Origin: Oscillospiraceae bacterium
Lineage (GTDB): Bacteria > Bacillota > Clostridia > Oscillospirales > Ruminococcaceae
Direction of reading: 5' to 3'
Assembly: GCA_021199335.1 (NCBI GenBank)
Contig: JAJQIG010000036.1
Span: 1-47,767, forward strand
Length of the DNA stretch: 47,767 nucleotides
The first letter of the stretch is position 1. Each line of letters starts with the position of its first letter. The notes beneath the pieces are model-generated. The model had not been told where the DNA came from. It made no database searches and saw only the letters and a program-made list of their open reading frames with translations. This document shows positions 8,276-16,307 of this stretch, one piece after another. A program made the position numbers and the translations under genes.

Positions 8276-9133
8276 TCACTTTTCCGATGCTGTCCTTCTC
8301 TTTATTGCGGAGAACGACAGGTTTATTATCAGAATAAATACGAACAGAACAACGGCTGTTGCTATGAGAGCTTCACGATGCAGGTCGGCGGCATAACCCA
8401 TTTCAAGCACAATGTTCGCCGTCATGGTTCTTACTCCCTGGGTAAGCTTTTGCGGAAGAACCGCCTGATTTCCCGCAACCATTACAACTGCCATAGTTTC
8501 CCCGACAGCTCGTCCTATTCCCAGAATAACTCCTGCGAGAATTCCCGATTTTGCGGCAGGGAGAACCGCAAAGAATACGCTTCTCTCATGGCTTGCGCCA
8601 AGGCCGAGCGAACCCTCGTAATAGCTTTCGGGAACAGCCCTCATTGCGCTTTCGGATACTCCGATTATTGTCGGAAGAATCATTATCCCCAAAACCACCG
8701 ATGCGGCGAGCATACTTGTTCCGCTTCCGCCGAAGAGCTTTCTTATTATCGGAACAATTACCATAAGTCCGAAAAATCCGTAAACCACCGAGGGAATTCC
8801 CGCAAGCAGCTCAACGGCAGGCTTGATTATTTTATATGCCTTTTTGGGGCAGAAGAAAGCCATAAAAACCGATGTAAGTATACCTATTGGAACGCCGATG
8901 ACTATTGCCCCCGCAGTAACGTAAAGGCTGCCTATTATCATCGGGAATATCCCGTAGGTGTTGTTTGACGGCTTCCATGCTGTTCCGCCAAGGAAATTTC
9001 CCACGCCAATCTCCGCAATGGCGGGTATTCCGTTTGCGAAGAGGAATATACAGATAAGCGCCACTGCGACAATTGATATGCACGCCGAAAGAGCAAACAC
9101 AAGCTGCATTGATTTTTCCTTAAAATTATTCAT
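8276..9133 (-). CDS. pstC: PstC, phosphate ABC transporter permease
   Basis: The second membrane subunit of the phosphate importer, 285 residues. Family markers are GGTAWKPSNNTYGIFPMIIG after the first helix, ELLAGIPSVVYGFFGL, the coupling loop SESAMRAVPESYYEGSLGLGAS, and GRAVGETMAVVMVAGN. It is translationally linked to pstS: the ribosome-binding site GAGAGGA overlaps the pstS stop codon and the gap is ten bases. Confidence 0.96.
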   Translation of the reverse strand: MNNFKEKSMQLVFALSACISIVAVALICIFLFANGIPAIAEIGVGNFLGGTAWKPSNNTYGIFPMIIGSLYVTAGAIVIGVPIGILTSVFMAFFCPKKAYKIIKPAVELLAGIPSVVYGFFGLMVIVPIIRKLFGGSGTSMLAASVVLGIMILPTIIGVSESAMRAVPESYYEGSLGLGASHERSVFFAVLPAAKSGILAGVILGIGRAVGETMAVVMVAGNQAVLPQKLTQGVRTMTANIVLEMGYAADLHREALIATAVVLFVFILIINLSFSAIKRRTASEK

Positions 9134-9143
9134 TGCATTCCTC

Positions 9144-10103
9144 TCAGTTCATGAGCGACTCCCAAGTGGTTATTTCGCCGACATAGATACCCTCAACCTC
9201 GGACGATGTAAGCTCATCCACGGGGTTGTCATTGCTTACTATTACAGCTATTCCGTCAAGAGCAATAGCGGTTGAAGCTGCGCCGCTTGCGGTTTCGCTG
9301 TCCTTTAGCTCACGCGATGCCATTCCGATGTCGCATATGCCCTCAATTGCGCTGTTTACGCCCGTTGTTGAATCGCTCTGGTTGATTTCGATGGAAACAT
9401 CGGGATTGATTGCTATGTATGCTTCCTTGAGCTTTTCCATAACAGGTGTTACGGATGATGAGCCCGCAACGGTAATTGTTCCGCTCTGCTTTGCTCCCGA
9501 ATAGCTTTCGGCATCGGAAACGGAGATGTAGTTTTCCTCCTCGATAACAGCCTGACCGTCAGCGGACATAATGAAGTCAATGAAATCCTGAGCAAGAGGA
9601 GATATTTCCGACATCGTTACAATGTTAAACGGACGTGAAATGGTGTAGGAGCCGTCCTTGATATTGTCAACGGTAGCGTCTGTTCCGTCAATCTGCAAAG
9701 CCTTTACGCTGTCGTCAAGCGAACCGAGGGATATGTAACCGATAGCATATTCATTCTGCGAAATGCTTGTTTTCATTACGCCTGTGCTTTGAGTAATGGT
9801 TGCGGTGTCGATTGTGCGGTCAACCTTTTCGCCCGATTCATCCTTCTGCTCAATTCCGAAAAGCTCAATGAATGCTCCTCTTGTACCCGAACCGTCCTCA
9901 CGGGAGATTACGGTAATCTCGGTTGTTGAATCAAAATTGCTGTTTGAGGAAACTGCGGCTGCGGTTGTTTCGTCCGATGCATTGTTAGCGTTAGCTGTGG
10001 TGCTGTCCGATGTATCGCTGCTTGTTGAACCGCAGGCTGACATTGTTCCTGCAATAAGTATTGCTGCCGTAAAAGCAATTGTCTTTTTTTCCATGGTATT
10101 CAT
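9144..10103 (-). CDS. pstS: PstS, phosphate-binding lipoprotein, with circularly permuted domain order
   Basis: Phosphate-capturing lipoprotein of the Pst system, 319 residues. A signal peptide ends at lipobox MSAC (Cys24), followed by a Ser/Thr-rich linker to about residue 60. The binding domain is in swapped order. The segment that is C-terminal in ordinary PstS comes first: ITVISREDGSGTRGAF (63-78), STGVMKTSISQNEYAIGYIS, then FIDFIMSADGQAVI. The usual N-terminal half follows: ITVAGSSSVTPVMEKL (210-225), QSDSTTG, CDIGMASRELKDSE, IALDGIAVIV, and it ends at ITTWE. Both phosphate-contact loops (GSSS and GSGTR) are present, so a complete site is expected. I chose the ATG at 10103, nine bases after AAAGGA; the upstream ATG lies inside that ribosome-binding site. 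Confidence 0.92.
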   Translation of the reverse strand: MNTMEKKTIAFTAAILIAGTMSACGSTSSDTSDSTTANANNASDETTAAAVSSNSNFDSTTEITVISREDGSGTRGAFIELFGIEQKDESGEKVDRTIDTATITQSTGVMKTSISQNEYAIGYISLGSLDDSVKALQIDGTDATVDNIKDGSYTISRPFNIVTMSEISPLAQDFIDFIMSADGQAVIEEENYISVSDAESYSGAKQSGTITVAGSSSVTPVMEKLKEAYIAINPDVSIEINQSDSTTGVNSAIEGICDIGMASRELKDSETASGAASTAIALDGIAVIVSNDNPVDELTSSEVEGIYVGEITTWESLMN

Positions 10104-10150
10104 AATAGTACATCCTTTCAAAATTCAATAGTACCTTTATAGTACGTCTA

Positions 10151-10191
10151 ATATAATAATCTTCCAATGTAAAATGTGAAACCGCAGTCAA
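10151..10191 (-). promoter_or_regulatory. candidate PhoP-box and promoter of the pst operon
   Basis: Read on the minus strand, TTGACT (10186-10191) and TTCACA (10175-10180) are separated by five bases, which gives the 11-bp direct-repeat period known for PhoP boxes. A further TTTACA (10168-10173) is close by. A -10-like TATTAT/TATATT lies at 10151-10160, about 55 bases before the start. The -35 region overlaps the putative operator, as expected for an activated promoter. This is motif-based inference. Confidence 0.4.
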
Positions 10192-10220
10192 GTTAAATCT
10201 ATGTAAAATGCAAATTATTT

Positions 10221-10274
10221 AAAAAAATATCCCCGAATAACCAAATTCGGACAAGCCAAGCCTGGTATTCGGGG
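10221..10274 (-). terminator. intrinsic terminator of the feo-queH-glycosidase operon
   Basis: On the minus strand a 9-bp stem CCCCGAATA/TATTCGGGG (10266-10274 with 10231-10239) is followed by A then a run of T. It lies about 25 bases past the glycosidase stop at 10300. Confidence 0.8.
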
Positions 10275-10299
10275 AGAGTTATGGAACCGCTTATGCGGA

Positions 10300-11256
10300 T
10301 TATCTGTTCTTGTACCATTCACGGACAATGTTTTCCGCTTTTTTGCCGTAAATCGAAAATCCACGCTCGTTTTTCTGCTTTGGAATAAAGGTGTACCAAT
10401 CCCACCAGAAAAAGCCGCCGAACCATTCCTCATCGGACATGGTTTTAAGTGCGGATTCATAGAAATTTGCCTGTTCATCCTCATCATAGGGGAAATCCTT
10501 GTGTGTAAAATCCCAAGGCATCATGGCGCAGCCCCTTGCGCTCCTGCAGCCGATTTCCATAAAGATAATTTTCTTTCCGCCGTTCTCCTCGGAAATTTCA
10601 CGAAGCTGCTGTTTGGTTTTTTTCCAAGCCATGCACATATTCTCAAGGCTTTCCCCGGGCGTTTCCGCAACGGGGTAATATGCCGAAGTGCCGATATAGT
10701 CAACTGCGTCAAACCATTTTATGTTCCGTTCCTTGCCGTGGTTTGCGTTGTAAACAAGCTCTCCGCCGTAAATTTTCCGTACATCGGCAATAAGGCTTCT
10801 CCAGTAGTCCTCCTTGCGCTCTGTTCCGAGCATCTCACAGCCGACGCAAAGCATTTCGCAGCCTTTATCCTCGGCAATTTCCGCATAATGGCAGATAAAA
10901 GCGTTGTAGCAGGAAAACCATTCCTTCCAGTAGTCAACATCGCCGCAATCCGCTTCGGGAAATCCGATGTTTGCCCTCCATGTGCCATCGGCGCTGTTAA
11001 GCAGTGGCTTCAGGCAGACCTTCAGCCCAAGGGATTTGAGCTTGTCAATCGCACGGCAAAGCTCCTTGTCCGTGGCGGTTCTGCGGTAATCAAAGCCGAA
11101 CGAGGTTGAATAAAAATGCTCCTGGTAAACCGTTATCACAAGGCAGACCCAGTTTCCGCCAAGCGAAGCAAGCGCTTCCATAGATTCGTCCGCTTCGGGC
11201 TTTGTAAACATTCCTTTTCCTGCGTTATATCCGTAGGTGAATCCTTTTATATCCAT
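10300..11256 (-). CDS. GH113-type glycoside hydrolase (beta-mannanase-like)
   Basis: Predicted cytoplasmic (beta/alpha)8-barrel glycosidase of 318 residues, with no signal peptide. The opening KGFTYGYNAGKGMF, the LKPLLNSADGTWR segment and the final WWDWYT strand fit family GH113, whose characterised members are beta-1,4-mannanases. Probable catalytic residues are Glu141 in CVGCEML (acid/base) and Glu234 in IFMEIGCRS (nucleophile), at strand ends 4 and 7 as in clan GH-A. I chose the ATG at 11256 because AAAGG precedes it by nine bases; ATGs at 11265 and 11274 overlap or precede that site. It is the last gene of an iron-linked operon, an unexpected place for a glycosidase. Substrate is unproven. 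Confidence 0.8.
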   Translation of the reverse strand: MDIKGFTYGYNAGKGMFTKPEADESMEALASLGGNWVCLVITVYQEHFYSTSFGFDYRRTATDKELCRAIDKLKSLGLKVCLKPLLNSADGTWRANIGFPEADCGDVDYWKEWFSCYNAFICHYAEIAEDKGCEMLCVGCEMLGTERKEDYWRSLIADVRKIYGGELVYNANHGKERNIKWFDAVDYIGTSAYYPVAETPGESLENMCMAWKKTKQQLREISEENGGKKIIFMEIGCRSARGCAMMPWDFTHKDFPYDEDEQANFYESALKTMSDEEWFGGFFWWDWYTFIPKQKNERGFSIYGKKAENIVREWYKNR

Positions 11257-11277
11257 TTTTATCATCCTTTGCATATT

Positions 11278-11937
11278 TTAATAAGGTAATTCCGAGTCGT
11301 TTTTTCGCCTTTGCTCGCTCTCCCTTTTGGAAAAGACGCAGCCGCAGTAATTTTGGCGATACATTCCGTATTGTGCGGAAAGCTCTGTTGAACGCTTGAA
11401 GCCGTTCCGCTTTTTGAAGTCGGATGTAAGGTGCTTTACACCGTAGATTTTTTCAAGCTCCTCGCCGATTTCGTTAAGCTTTGCGGCATTTTTATGCGGA
11501 CTTATTGAAAGTGTCGTTGTGAAGAAATCAAACCCCTCCTCGGCGGCAAGCCTTGCGGTTTCCTCAAGCCGCAGACGGTAGCAGGCAAAGCAGCGTTTCC
11601 CACCCTCGGGAATCCCTTCAAGACCCTTTACCGCTTCATAAAAGCGTTCCGAGCAGAAGCCTATATCCCTAAAGCCGACAGGATTTTTAAGGGGCATTTC
11701 GGAGATAAGCCGTTTCTGCTCCTTGATCCGCTTGAAAAATTCTTCCTTTGGGTAGATGTTGGGGTTATAATAAAAAACGGTTATCGAAAAATATCCCGAT
11801 AAATATTCAAGCACATAGCTCGAGCATGGCGCGCAGCAGCTGTGAAGAAGCAGCTTCGGCGGATTATCGGGGGAAACGGACGATATAATTTTATCAAGCT
11901 CAAGCTGAAAATTGCGTTTAATCGGCTGATTCGTCAT
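11278..11937 (-). CDS. queH: QueH, epoxyqueuosine reductase (DUF208 family)
   Basis: Catalyses the last step of queuosine synthesis in tRNA, reducing epoxyqueuosine to queuosine. The 219-residue protein has the QueH cysteine pattern: LHSCCAPCSS (Cys34, Cys35, Cys38) and GGKRCFACYRLRL (Cys116, Cys119), which supply ligands for the iron-sulfur centre. YNPNIYP and ERFYEAVKGLE are also family segments. Its start overlaps the 3' end of the small feo gene by 20 bases, with RBS GGAGAG inside that gene. Need for iron in its cofactor may explain its place behind feoB. It replaces the cobalamin-dependent QueG found in other bacteria. Confidence 0.9.
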   Translation of the reverse strand: MTNQPIKRNFQLELDKIISSVSPDNPPKLLLHSCCAPCSSYVLEYLSGYFSITVFYYNPNIYPKEEFFKRIKEQKRLISEMPLKNPVGFRDIGFCSERFYEAVKGLEGIPEGGKRCFACYRLRLEETARLAAEEGFDFFTTTLSISPHKNAAKLNEIGEELEKIYGVKHLTSDFKKRNGFKRSTELSAQYGMYRQNYCGCVFSKRESEQRRKNDSELPY

Positions 11938-12094
11938 TGCTTTTCTCTCCGTTCGTGATTATTTTGCCGCAGGAATCGGAATAAGGGCAGTTCCCGCAGC
12001 CACCGCAGGGATTTTTGCGCCTTACCATATAAATAACGGCGCAGAATACGGCAAAAGCAATTATTCCCAAAGCAATCCAGTCAGCGGCGTTCAT
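11918..12094 (-). CDS. FeoB-associated small Cys-rich membrane protein
   Basis: A 58-residue protein with one N-terminal membrane helix (ADWIALGIIAFAVFCAVIYM) and a cytoplasmic tail carrying five cysteines as CGGCGNCPYSDSC. This is the pattern of the FeoB-associated Cys-rich family, which may help ferrous iron uptake in the way FeoC does elsewhere. That role is inferred from genomic association. The start at 12094 is supported by AAGGAG nine bases upstream, which overlaps the feoB stop. The longer reading starting at 12121 would begin inside feoB and place this site within the gene. Confidence 0.85.
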   Translation of the reverse strand: MNAADWIALGIIAFAVFCAVIYMVRRKNPCGGCGNCPYSDSCGKIITNGEKSNDESAD

Positions 12095-12110
12095 AATATC
12101 GCACTCTCCT

Positions 12111-14117
12111 TTATAAAACAATCAGTTTTCCGACATTATAGACTATGAAAGAAACCGCCCACGCTATTCCGCATTGGGCAATGCATATCCCCAAAGCCGA
12201 AAATCCGCTGTTAAGCTCACGCCTTACCGCCGCAATTGCGGCTACGCAGGGGGTATAAAGCAGCGTAAATGTAAGAAAGCTCAGCGCCGTGACGGGCGTA
12301 AAAATTGTTCCGAGGACAGTTCCGAGCTCCGCCGCGCTTGACCCTGTAAGGACAGCAAGGGTTGAAACGACCGCTTCCTTTGCTGTAAATCCCGTAATAA
12401 GCGCCGTTGAAACCCTCCAGTCGCCGAAGCCGAGCGGCGCAAGAATGGGGGAAATTATCATCCCTATTGCCGCAAGAAGGCTGTCGGAGCTGTCTGAAAC
12501 AACGTTGAACCGAATGTCAAACGTCTGCAGGAACCATATTACAATCGAAGCCGTAAAAATTACCGTGAATGCCCTTTGAAGAAAGTCCTTCGCCTTATCC
12601 CACATAAGCATACCGACGCTCTTTGCGGATGGCAGTCGGTAATTCGGCAGCTCCATTACAAAAGGCACAGGGTTGCCCCTAAAGTGGGTTTTGTTCATAA
12701 TAAGTCCGCTTATAACGCCTACGAGCATACCGCCTATGTAAAGCCCGACCATAACAAGCGCCTTGTATTTCGGGAAGAAGGCTTGGGTGAAAACGGCATA
12801 AATCGGGAGCTTTGCACTGCAGCTCATAAACGGCGTAAGAAAGACGGTCATTCTTCGGTCACGTTCGGAGGAAAGGGTTCTTGTCGCCATAATAGCAGGA
12901 ACGCTGCAGCCGAAGCCTATTAGCATCGGCACGAATGAACGCCCCGAAAGTCCGATTTTTCGCAGCAGCTTATCCATAACAAAAGCAACCCTCGCCATAT
13001 AACCGCTGTCCTCCAGCATTGAAAGGAAGAAAAACAGCGTTACAATTGTCGGAAGAAAGCTGAGAACGCTTCCCACACCTGCGAAAATTCCGTCAATAAT
13101 AAGGCTGTGAACAACGGGATTCAGCCTATAAGCCGTCAAAGCCTTATCCGTTGCTTCGGTAACAAAATCAATTCCCGTGCTGAGCAGGTCGCTCAAAAAA
13201 GCGCCGACAACATTGAACGTAAGCCAAAAAATAAGCAGCATTATAAGTATGAACAGGGGAATTGCAAGATATTTACCCGTAAGAATCCTGTCTATCGCAA
13301 CGCTTCGTGCGTGTTCCTTGCTCTCATGGCATTTAACAACGGTTTCGGAGCATACCTTTTCAATAAAGCTGTATCGCATATCGGCAAGGGCGGCGTTTCG
13401 GTCAAGTCCTGTTTCACGCTCCATTTCGGTAACGCTGTGTTCAATCATATCCCTCTCGTTTTCGTTTATCTTCAGCTTTTCAAGAAAAAACGGATCCTGT
13501 TCAACAAGCTTTGTCGCAGCGAAACGGGGGGATATTCCGACAGCTGCGGCGTGATCCTCAATAAGGTGGGTTACGGCGTGAATGCAGCGATGAACCGCCC
13601 CGCTGCAAAAGTCCTTTCGTGTCGGGCGAATCTTTTTTTCGGCAATCTCGGTTATCTCCGATACAAGGTCGTCGATGCCCTCGTTCTTTGCCGCGCTTAT
13701 GGCAACAACAGGAATTCCCAGACTTGCGGAAAGCTTTTGAACATCTATTGTTCCGCCGTTATCCCTAACCTCATCCATCATATTAAGCGCAAGAACGGTC
13801 GGAATGTTCATTTCAAGCAGCTGCAGGGTAAGATATAGGTTGCGTTCAATGTTTGTCGCATCGACAATGTTGATAATTCCATCGGGCTTTTCATTAATAA
13901 GGAAGTCCCTTGTAACAATTTCCTCGCTCGAATATGGGCGAATGGAGTAAATTCCCGGCAGGTCGACAACCTCGCAATTTTTGACATTGCGAATGCTGCC
14001 GCTTTTTCTGTCTATAGTAACTCCGGGGAAGTTTCCAACGTGCTGATTTGAGCCTGTAAGACGGTTAAAAAGCGTGGTTTTTCCGCAATTTTGATTACCT
14101 GCAAGAGCAAGAATCAC
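12111..14117 (-). CDS. feoB: FeoB, ferrous iron transporter
   Basis: Membrane transporter for Fe(II), 668 residues. The N-terminal G domain has G1 GNQNCGKTT (7-15), switch-I VGNFPGVTID, G3 DLPGIYS and G4 NMMDE. A helical spacer is followed by about eight membrane helices from residue 280 on. Two Gate motifs are visible, ending SCSAKLPIYAVF and TPCVAAIAAVRRE; these hold the conserved cysteines of the pore. The start codon is GTG, supported by AAAGGAC nine bases upstream, and no ATG lies in a suitable place. It follows feoA with six bases between. Confidence 0.97.
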   Translation of the reverse strand: MILALAGNQNCGKTTLFNRLTGSNQHVGNFPGVTIDRKSGSIRNVKNCEVVDLPGIYSIRPYSSEEIVTRDFLINEKPDGIINIVDATNIERNLYLTLQLLEMNIPTVLALNMMDEVRDNGGTIDVQKLSASLGIPVVAISAAKNEGIDDLVSEITEIAEKKIRPTRKDFCSGAVHRCIHAVTHLIEDHAAAVGISPRFAATKLVEQDPFFLEKLKINENERDMIEHSVTEMERETGLDRNAALADMRYSFIEKVCSETVVKCHESKEHARSVAIDRILTGKYLAIPLFILIMLLIFWLTFNVVGAFLSDLLSTGIDFVTEATDKALTAYRLNPVVHSLIIDGIFAGVGSVLSFLPTIVTLFFFLSMLEDSGYMARVAFVMDKLLRKIGLSGRSFVPMLIGFGCSVPAIMATRTLSSERDRRMTVFLTPFMSCSAKLPIYAVFTQAFFPKYKALVMVGLYIGGMLVGVISGLIMNKTHFRGNPVPFVMELPNYRLPSAKSVGMLMWDKAKDFLQRAFTVIFTASIVIWFLQTFDIRFNVVSDSSDSLLAAIGMIISPILAPLGFGDWRVSTALITGFTAKEAVVSTLAVLTGSSAAELGTVLGTIFTPVTALSFLTFTLLYTPCVAAIAAVRRELNSGFSALGICIAQCGIAWAVSFIVYNVGKLIVL

Positions 14118-14123
14118 AGAGTA

Positions 14124-14378
14124 TCAGTCCTTTCGTGTTTCGGCAGTATCAAGGGGAGAGATTTCTATCCTTTTTGCATCGTCAAGGCGTATTGTAAGCT
14201 CATATCCCCTTAAAAAAAGCTCAATTGGGTCGCCCATAGGGGCAACCTTGCGAACCATAACCGCGGTTCTCGGGATAAGTCCCATGTCAAGCAAACGGCA
14301 TCTCAGCGCACCATCGCCGCCAACGGCGGTAATAACGGCGGAAGAGCCTGTTTCAAGCATATCCAAGGTCATAAGCAT
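14124..14378 (-). CDS. feoA: FeoA, ferrous iron transport accessory protein
   Basis: An SH3-like small cytoplasmic protein of about 84 residues that partners FeoB. The pattern LRCRLLDMGLIPRTAVMVRKVAPMGDPIELFLRG, given here only as landmarks RLLDMGLIP and APMGDPIE, is typical of the family. Two adjacent ATG codons (14378 and 14372) are possible starts: GGAG lies four bases before the first and ten before the second, so the second is equally likely. It is the first gene of the operon feoA-feoB-small protein-queH-glycosidase. Confidence 0.93.
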   Translation of the reverse strand: MLMTLDMLETGSSAVITAVGGDGALRCRLLDMGLIPRTAVMVRKVAPMGDPIELFLRGYELTIRLDDAKRIEISPLDTAETRKD

Positions 14379-14414
14379 AAATCTCCATTAATAAAAGTAT
14401 TTCACACAAGGAAT

Positions 14415-14443
14415 ATTATACTACCTGTTCGGCGTAATGTCAA
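14415..14443 (-). promoter_or_regulatory. consensus promoter of the feo operon
   Basis: TTGACA (14438-14443) and TATAAT (14415-14420) on the minus strand with a 17-base spacer, a perfect match. I looked for a Fur-type inverted repeat over it and found none that is convincing. Confidence 0.85.
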
Positions 14444-14622
14444 ATATTTGCTAAAGATTTCTGTGTTAAGTATAAGCAAGCCCTAAAAATTTGTCAATGC
14501 AGCCGAAAATATGACTGATACCGATGTACCGCCCCTTAGAGGGCGCAGGGAAGGCGGTAAATTGAATTATTTGTCGTCAGACTGGAATACTTTCAGTGTA
14601 ATTTTGAGCGTAATTTAAAAAA

Positions 14623-16176
14623 TTATACTTCGAAAAACGCCGCCGTTTTCGGCGGAACAGCTGCTATGCCGTCCTGCCGATTAATTTTTCCGCCAAACCG
14701 ATATATCTCTTTTTTGAGTGTATGCCCACACTCGAACCTTGCTTCTCGGTCAGCGGGATTGATTATAACCAATATCCGCTCTGATTCGCCGCTTCTGAGA
14801 AAAGCCAGGGGATAAGCATTTTTTTCTGCAAAAACAAACTCAATCTCACCCTTGCTTTGCAAAGCGGTGTGACACTGCCTTATTGCTATCAGTCGTTTTA
14901 TTTCGCTCCTTAGGGAGCTTTCATCAGCCATCTGCGCTTTTGCTGTAGGACGGTCCTTGCTTTCGTCCTGCTTTATGTATAGGCGCTCCTTGGGAGCGGA
15001 GCTGAATCCCGCATTAGTGGTATCATCCCATTGCATGGGTGTGCGTGAGCCTGTCCTGTTGTATCCGCCCTCAACGGATGTCAAGCCCTCAACATACCTC
15101 ATTCCGATTTCATCGCCGTAGTAAATGAACGGCGCGCCCGGCATCGACAGCAGGAATGCAAAAGCAATCTTCAGATTATCGCCGCGGATTGAGCGTGAAA
15201 GCCTGTCCATATCGTGGTTTCCTGAGGGTATACATATAAGTCCTTTCCGTTCGGATTTTTCGTAATTTTCTTTATATTTAGCCACAAACTCCGAAATGTC
15301 GCCCCTGCCCCTATCGGAGAAAAACGGCTCGGCGCAGCGGAACAAATCGTTGTAATGCGACGGCCCGAAATGTAAAAGGAAATCCATGTGGAAACCGCCC
15401 TGCAGGCTTTTGTCAGGCTCTCCCCATTCAGAAACCATAGCAGCGGAGGGGAATTCTTCATCAAGAAATTTTCGGATATTTCGCCACAAGGCAATTGTCC
15501 CTTTTCCGTCCTCATCATGCTTTACAAGCGAGCCTGCCATATCAACACGGAAGCCATCGCAGCCCATTCCAAGCCAAAAACGCATTATATCCTTTAGCGC
15601 TTCTCTTGTGGCAATTGCCCCATCGCTGTCCATGCTCAACTGCCACGGACGGCAAGGCGCATAGTAACCGTAATTTAACGCAGGCTGATGAGAGAAAAAA
15701 TTAACGGCGCAGCTTCCGTCACGGTCGGAAATTCCACGAAGCGAACCGTAGCCTGTCGGTTCTTCCCAAATGCTGTCAGTCCAGATATAGCGATCGGTGT
15801 ACTCGTTTCGTTCCGATTTCATCGACTGCTTAAACCACTTATGCTCAACAGAGGTGTGCCCCGGTACAAGATCGAGCAGAATATGCATATCACGATTGTG
15901 AACCTCGTTAAAAAGTCTTTTAAGATCCTCGTTTGTGCCGTATCTGGGGGCGGTTTTGCAATAATCGGAAACATCATATCCCGCATCGCCGAAGGGCGAT
16001 TCAAAGCAAGGGTTCATCCATATGGCGTTGCAGCCAAGCTCTTTAATATAATCAAGCTTGCTTATTATTCCGTCAAAGTCGCCTATTCCGTCAGCATTAC
16101 TGTCGCAAAAGGACTGGGGATAGATTTCGTAAAACACTGCGTTGTCAAGCCACGCCGGCTGTTTTGCCGCATTCAT
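14623..16176 (-). CDS. GH13 alpha-glucosidase (oligo-1,6-glucosidase/amylase group)
   Basis: Cytoplasmic retaining alpha-glucosidase of 517 residues, probably hydrolysing short malto- or isomalto-oligosaccharides. It has the N-terminal calcium site DSNADGIGDFDG (25-36) and the barrel catalytic residues Asp212 in GFRVDMA (nucleophile), Glu250 in MVSEWGEP (acid/base) and Asp322 in SGNHDMDR. A C-terminal beta domain starts near 440. The first conserved region reads DLVPGHTS instead of the common DxxxNHTS, an Asn-to-Gly difference. No signal peptide is seen. RBS AAAAGGAG precedes the ATG. It is divergent from an AraC regulator that likely controls it. Confidence 0.9.
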   Translation of the reverse strand: MNAAKQPAWLDNAVFYEIYPQSFCDSNADGIGDFDGIISKLDYIKELGCNAIWMNPCFESPFGDAGYDVSDYCKTAPRYGTNEDLKRLFNEVHNRDMHILLDLVPGHTSVEHKWFKQSMKSERNEYTDRYIWTDSIWEEPTGYGSLRGISDRDGSCAVNFFSHQPALNYGYYAPCRPWQLSMDSDGAIATREALKDIMRFWLGMGCDGFRVDMAGSLVKHDEDGKGTIALWRNIRKFLDEEFPSAAMVSEWGEPDKSLQGGFHMDFLLHFGPSHYNDLFRCAEPFFSDRGRGDISEFVAKYKENYEKSERKGLICIPSGNHDMDRLSRSIRGDNLKIAFAFLLSMPGAPFIYYGDEIGMRYVEGLTSVEGGYNRTGSRTPMQWDDTTNAGFSSAPKERLYIKQDESKDRPTAKAQMADESSLRSEIKRLIAIRQCHTALQSKGEIEFVFAEKNAYPLAFLRSGESERILVIINPADREARFECGHTLKKEIYRFGGKINRQDGIAAVPPKTAAFFEV

Positions 16177-16307
16177 ATTTTTTTCTCCTTTTAAATGAAA
16201 TATTCTTGCATAGGACTGCCTTTTATGATATAATACTGTAAAATAGTGCTTATTTCTACTATGATTCTATCAAATTATAATACTATTCTACTGTATGGAG
16301 TGATTCT
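16177..16307. promoter_or_regulatory. divergent control region of the GH13 gene and the araC-type gene
   Basis: This AT-rich gap of 131 bases must hold both promoters. A TATAAT-like box on the plus strand near 16276 fits the regulator gene. Two elements recur on the plus strand: TTCTACT at 16254-16260 and 16286-16292, and TGATTCTAT at 16262-16270 and 16301-16309. TATAATACT also occurs twice. Such direct repeats are what an AraC-family protein would bind, but no site is proven. Confidence 0.4.

Noticed and set aside
13107-13838. A 243-codon plus-strand open frame antisense to feoB
   Set aside because: The opposite strand holds the conserved G domain and first membrane helices of FeoB; the frame has no start signal.
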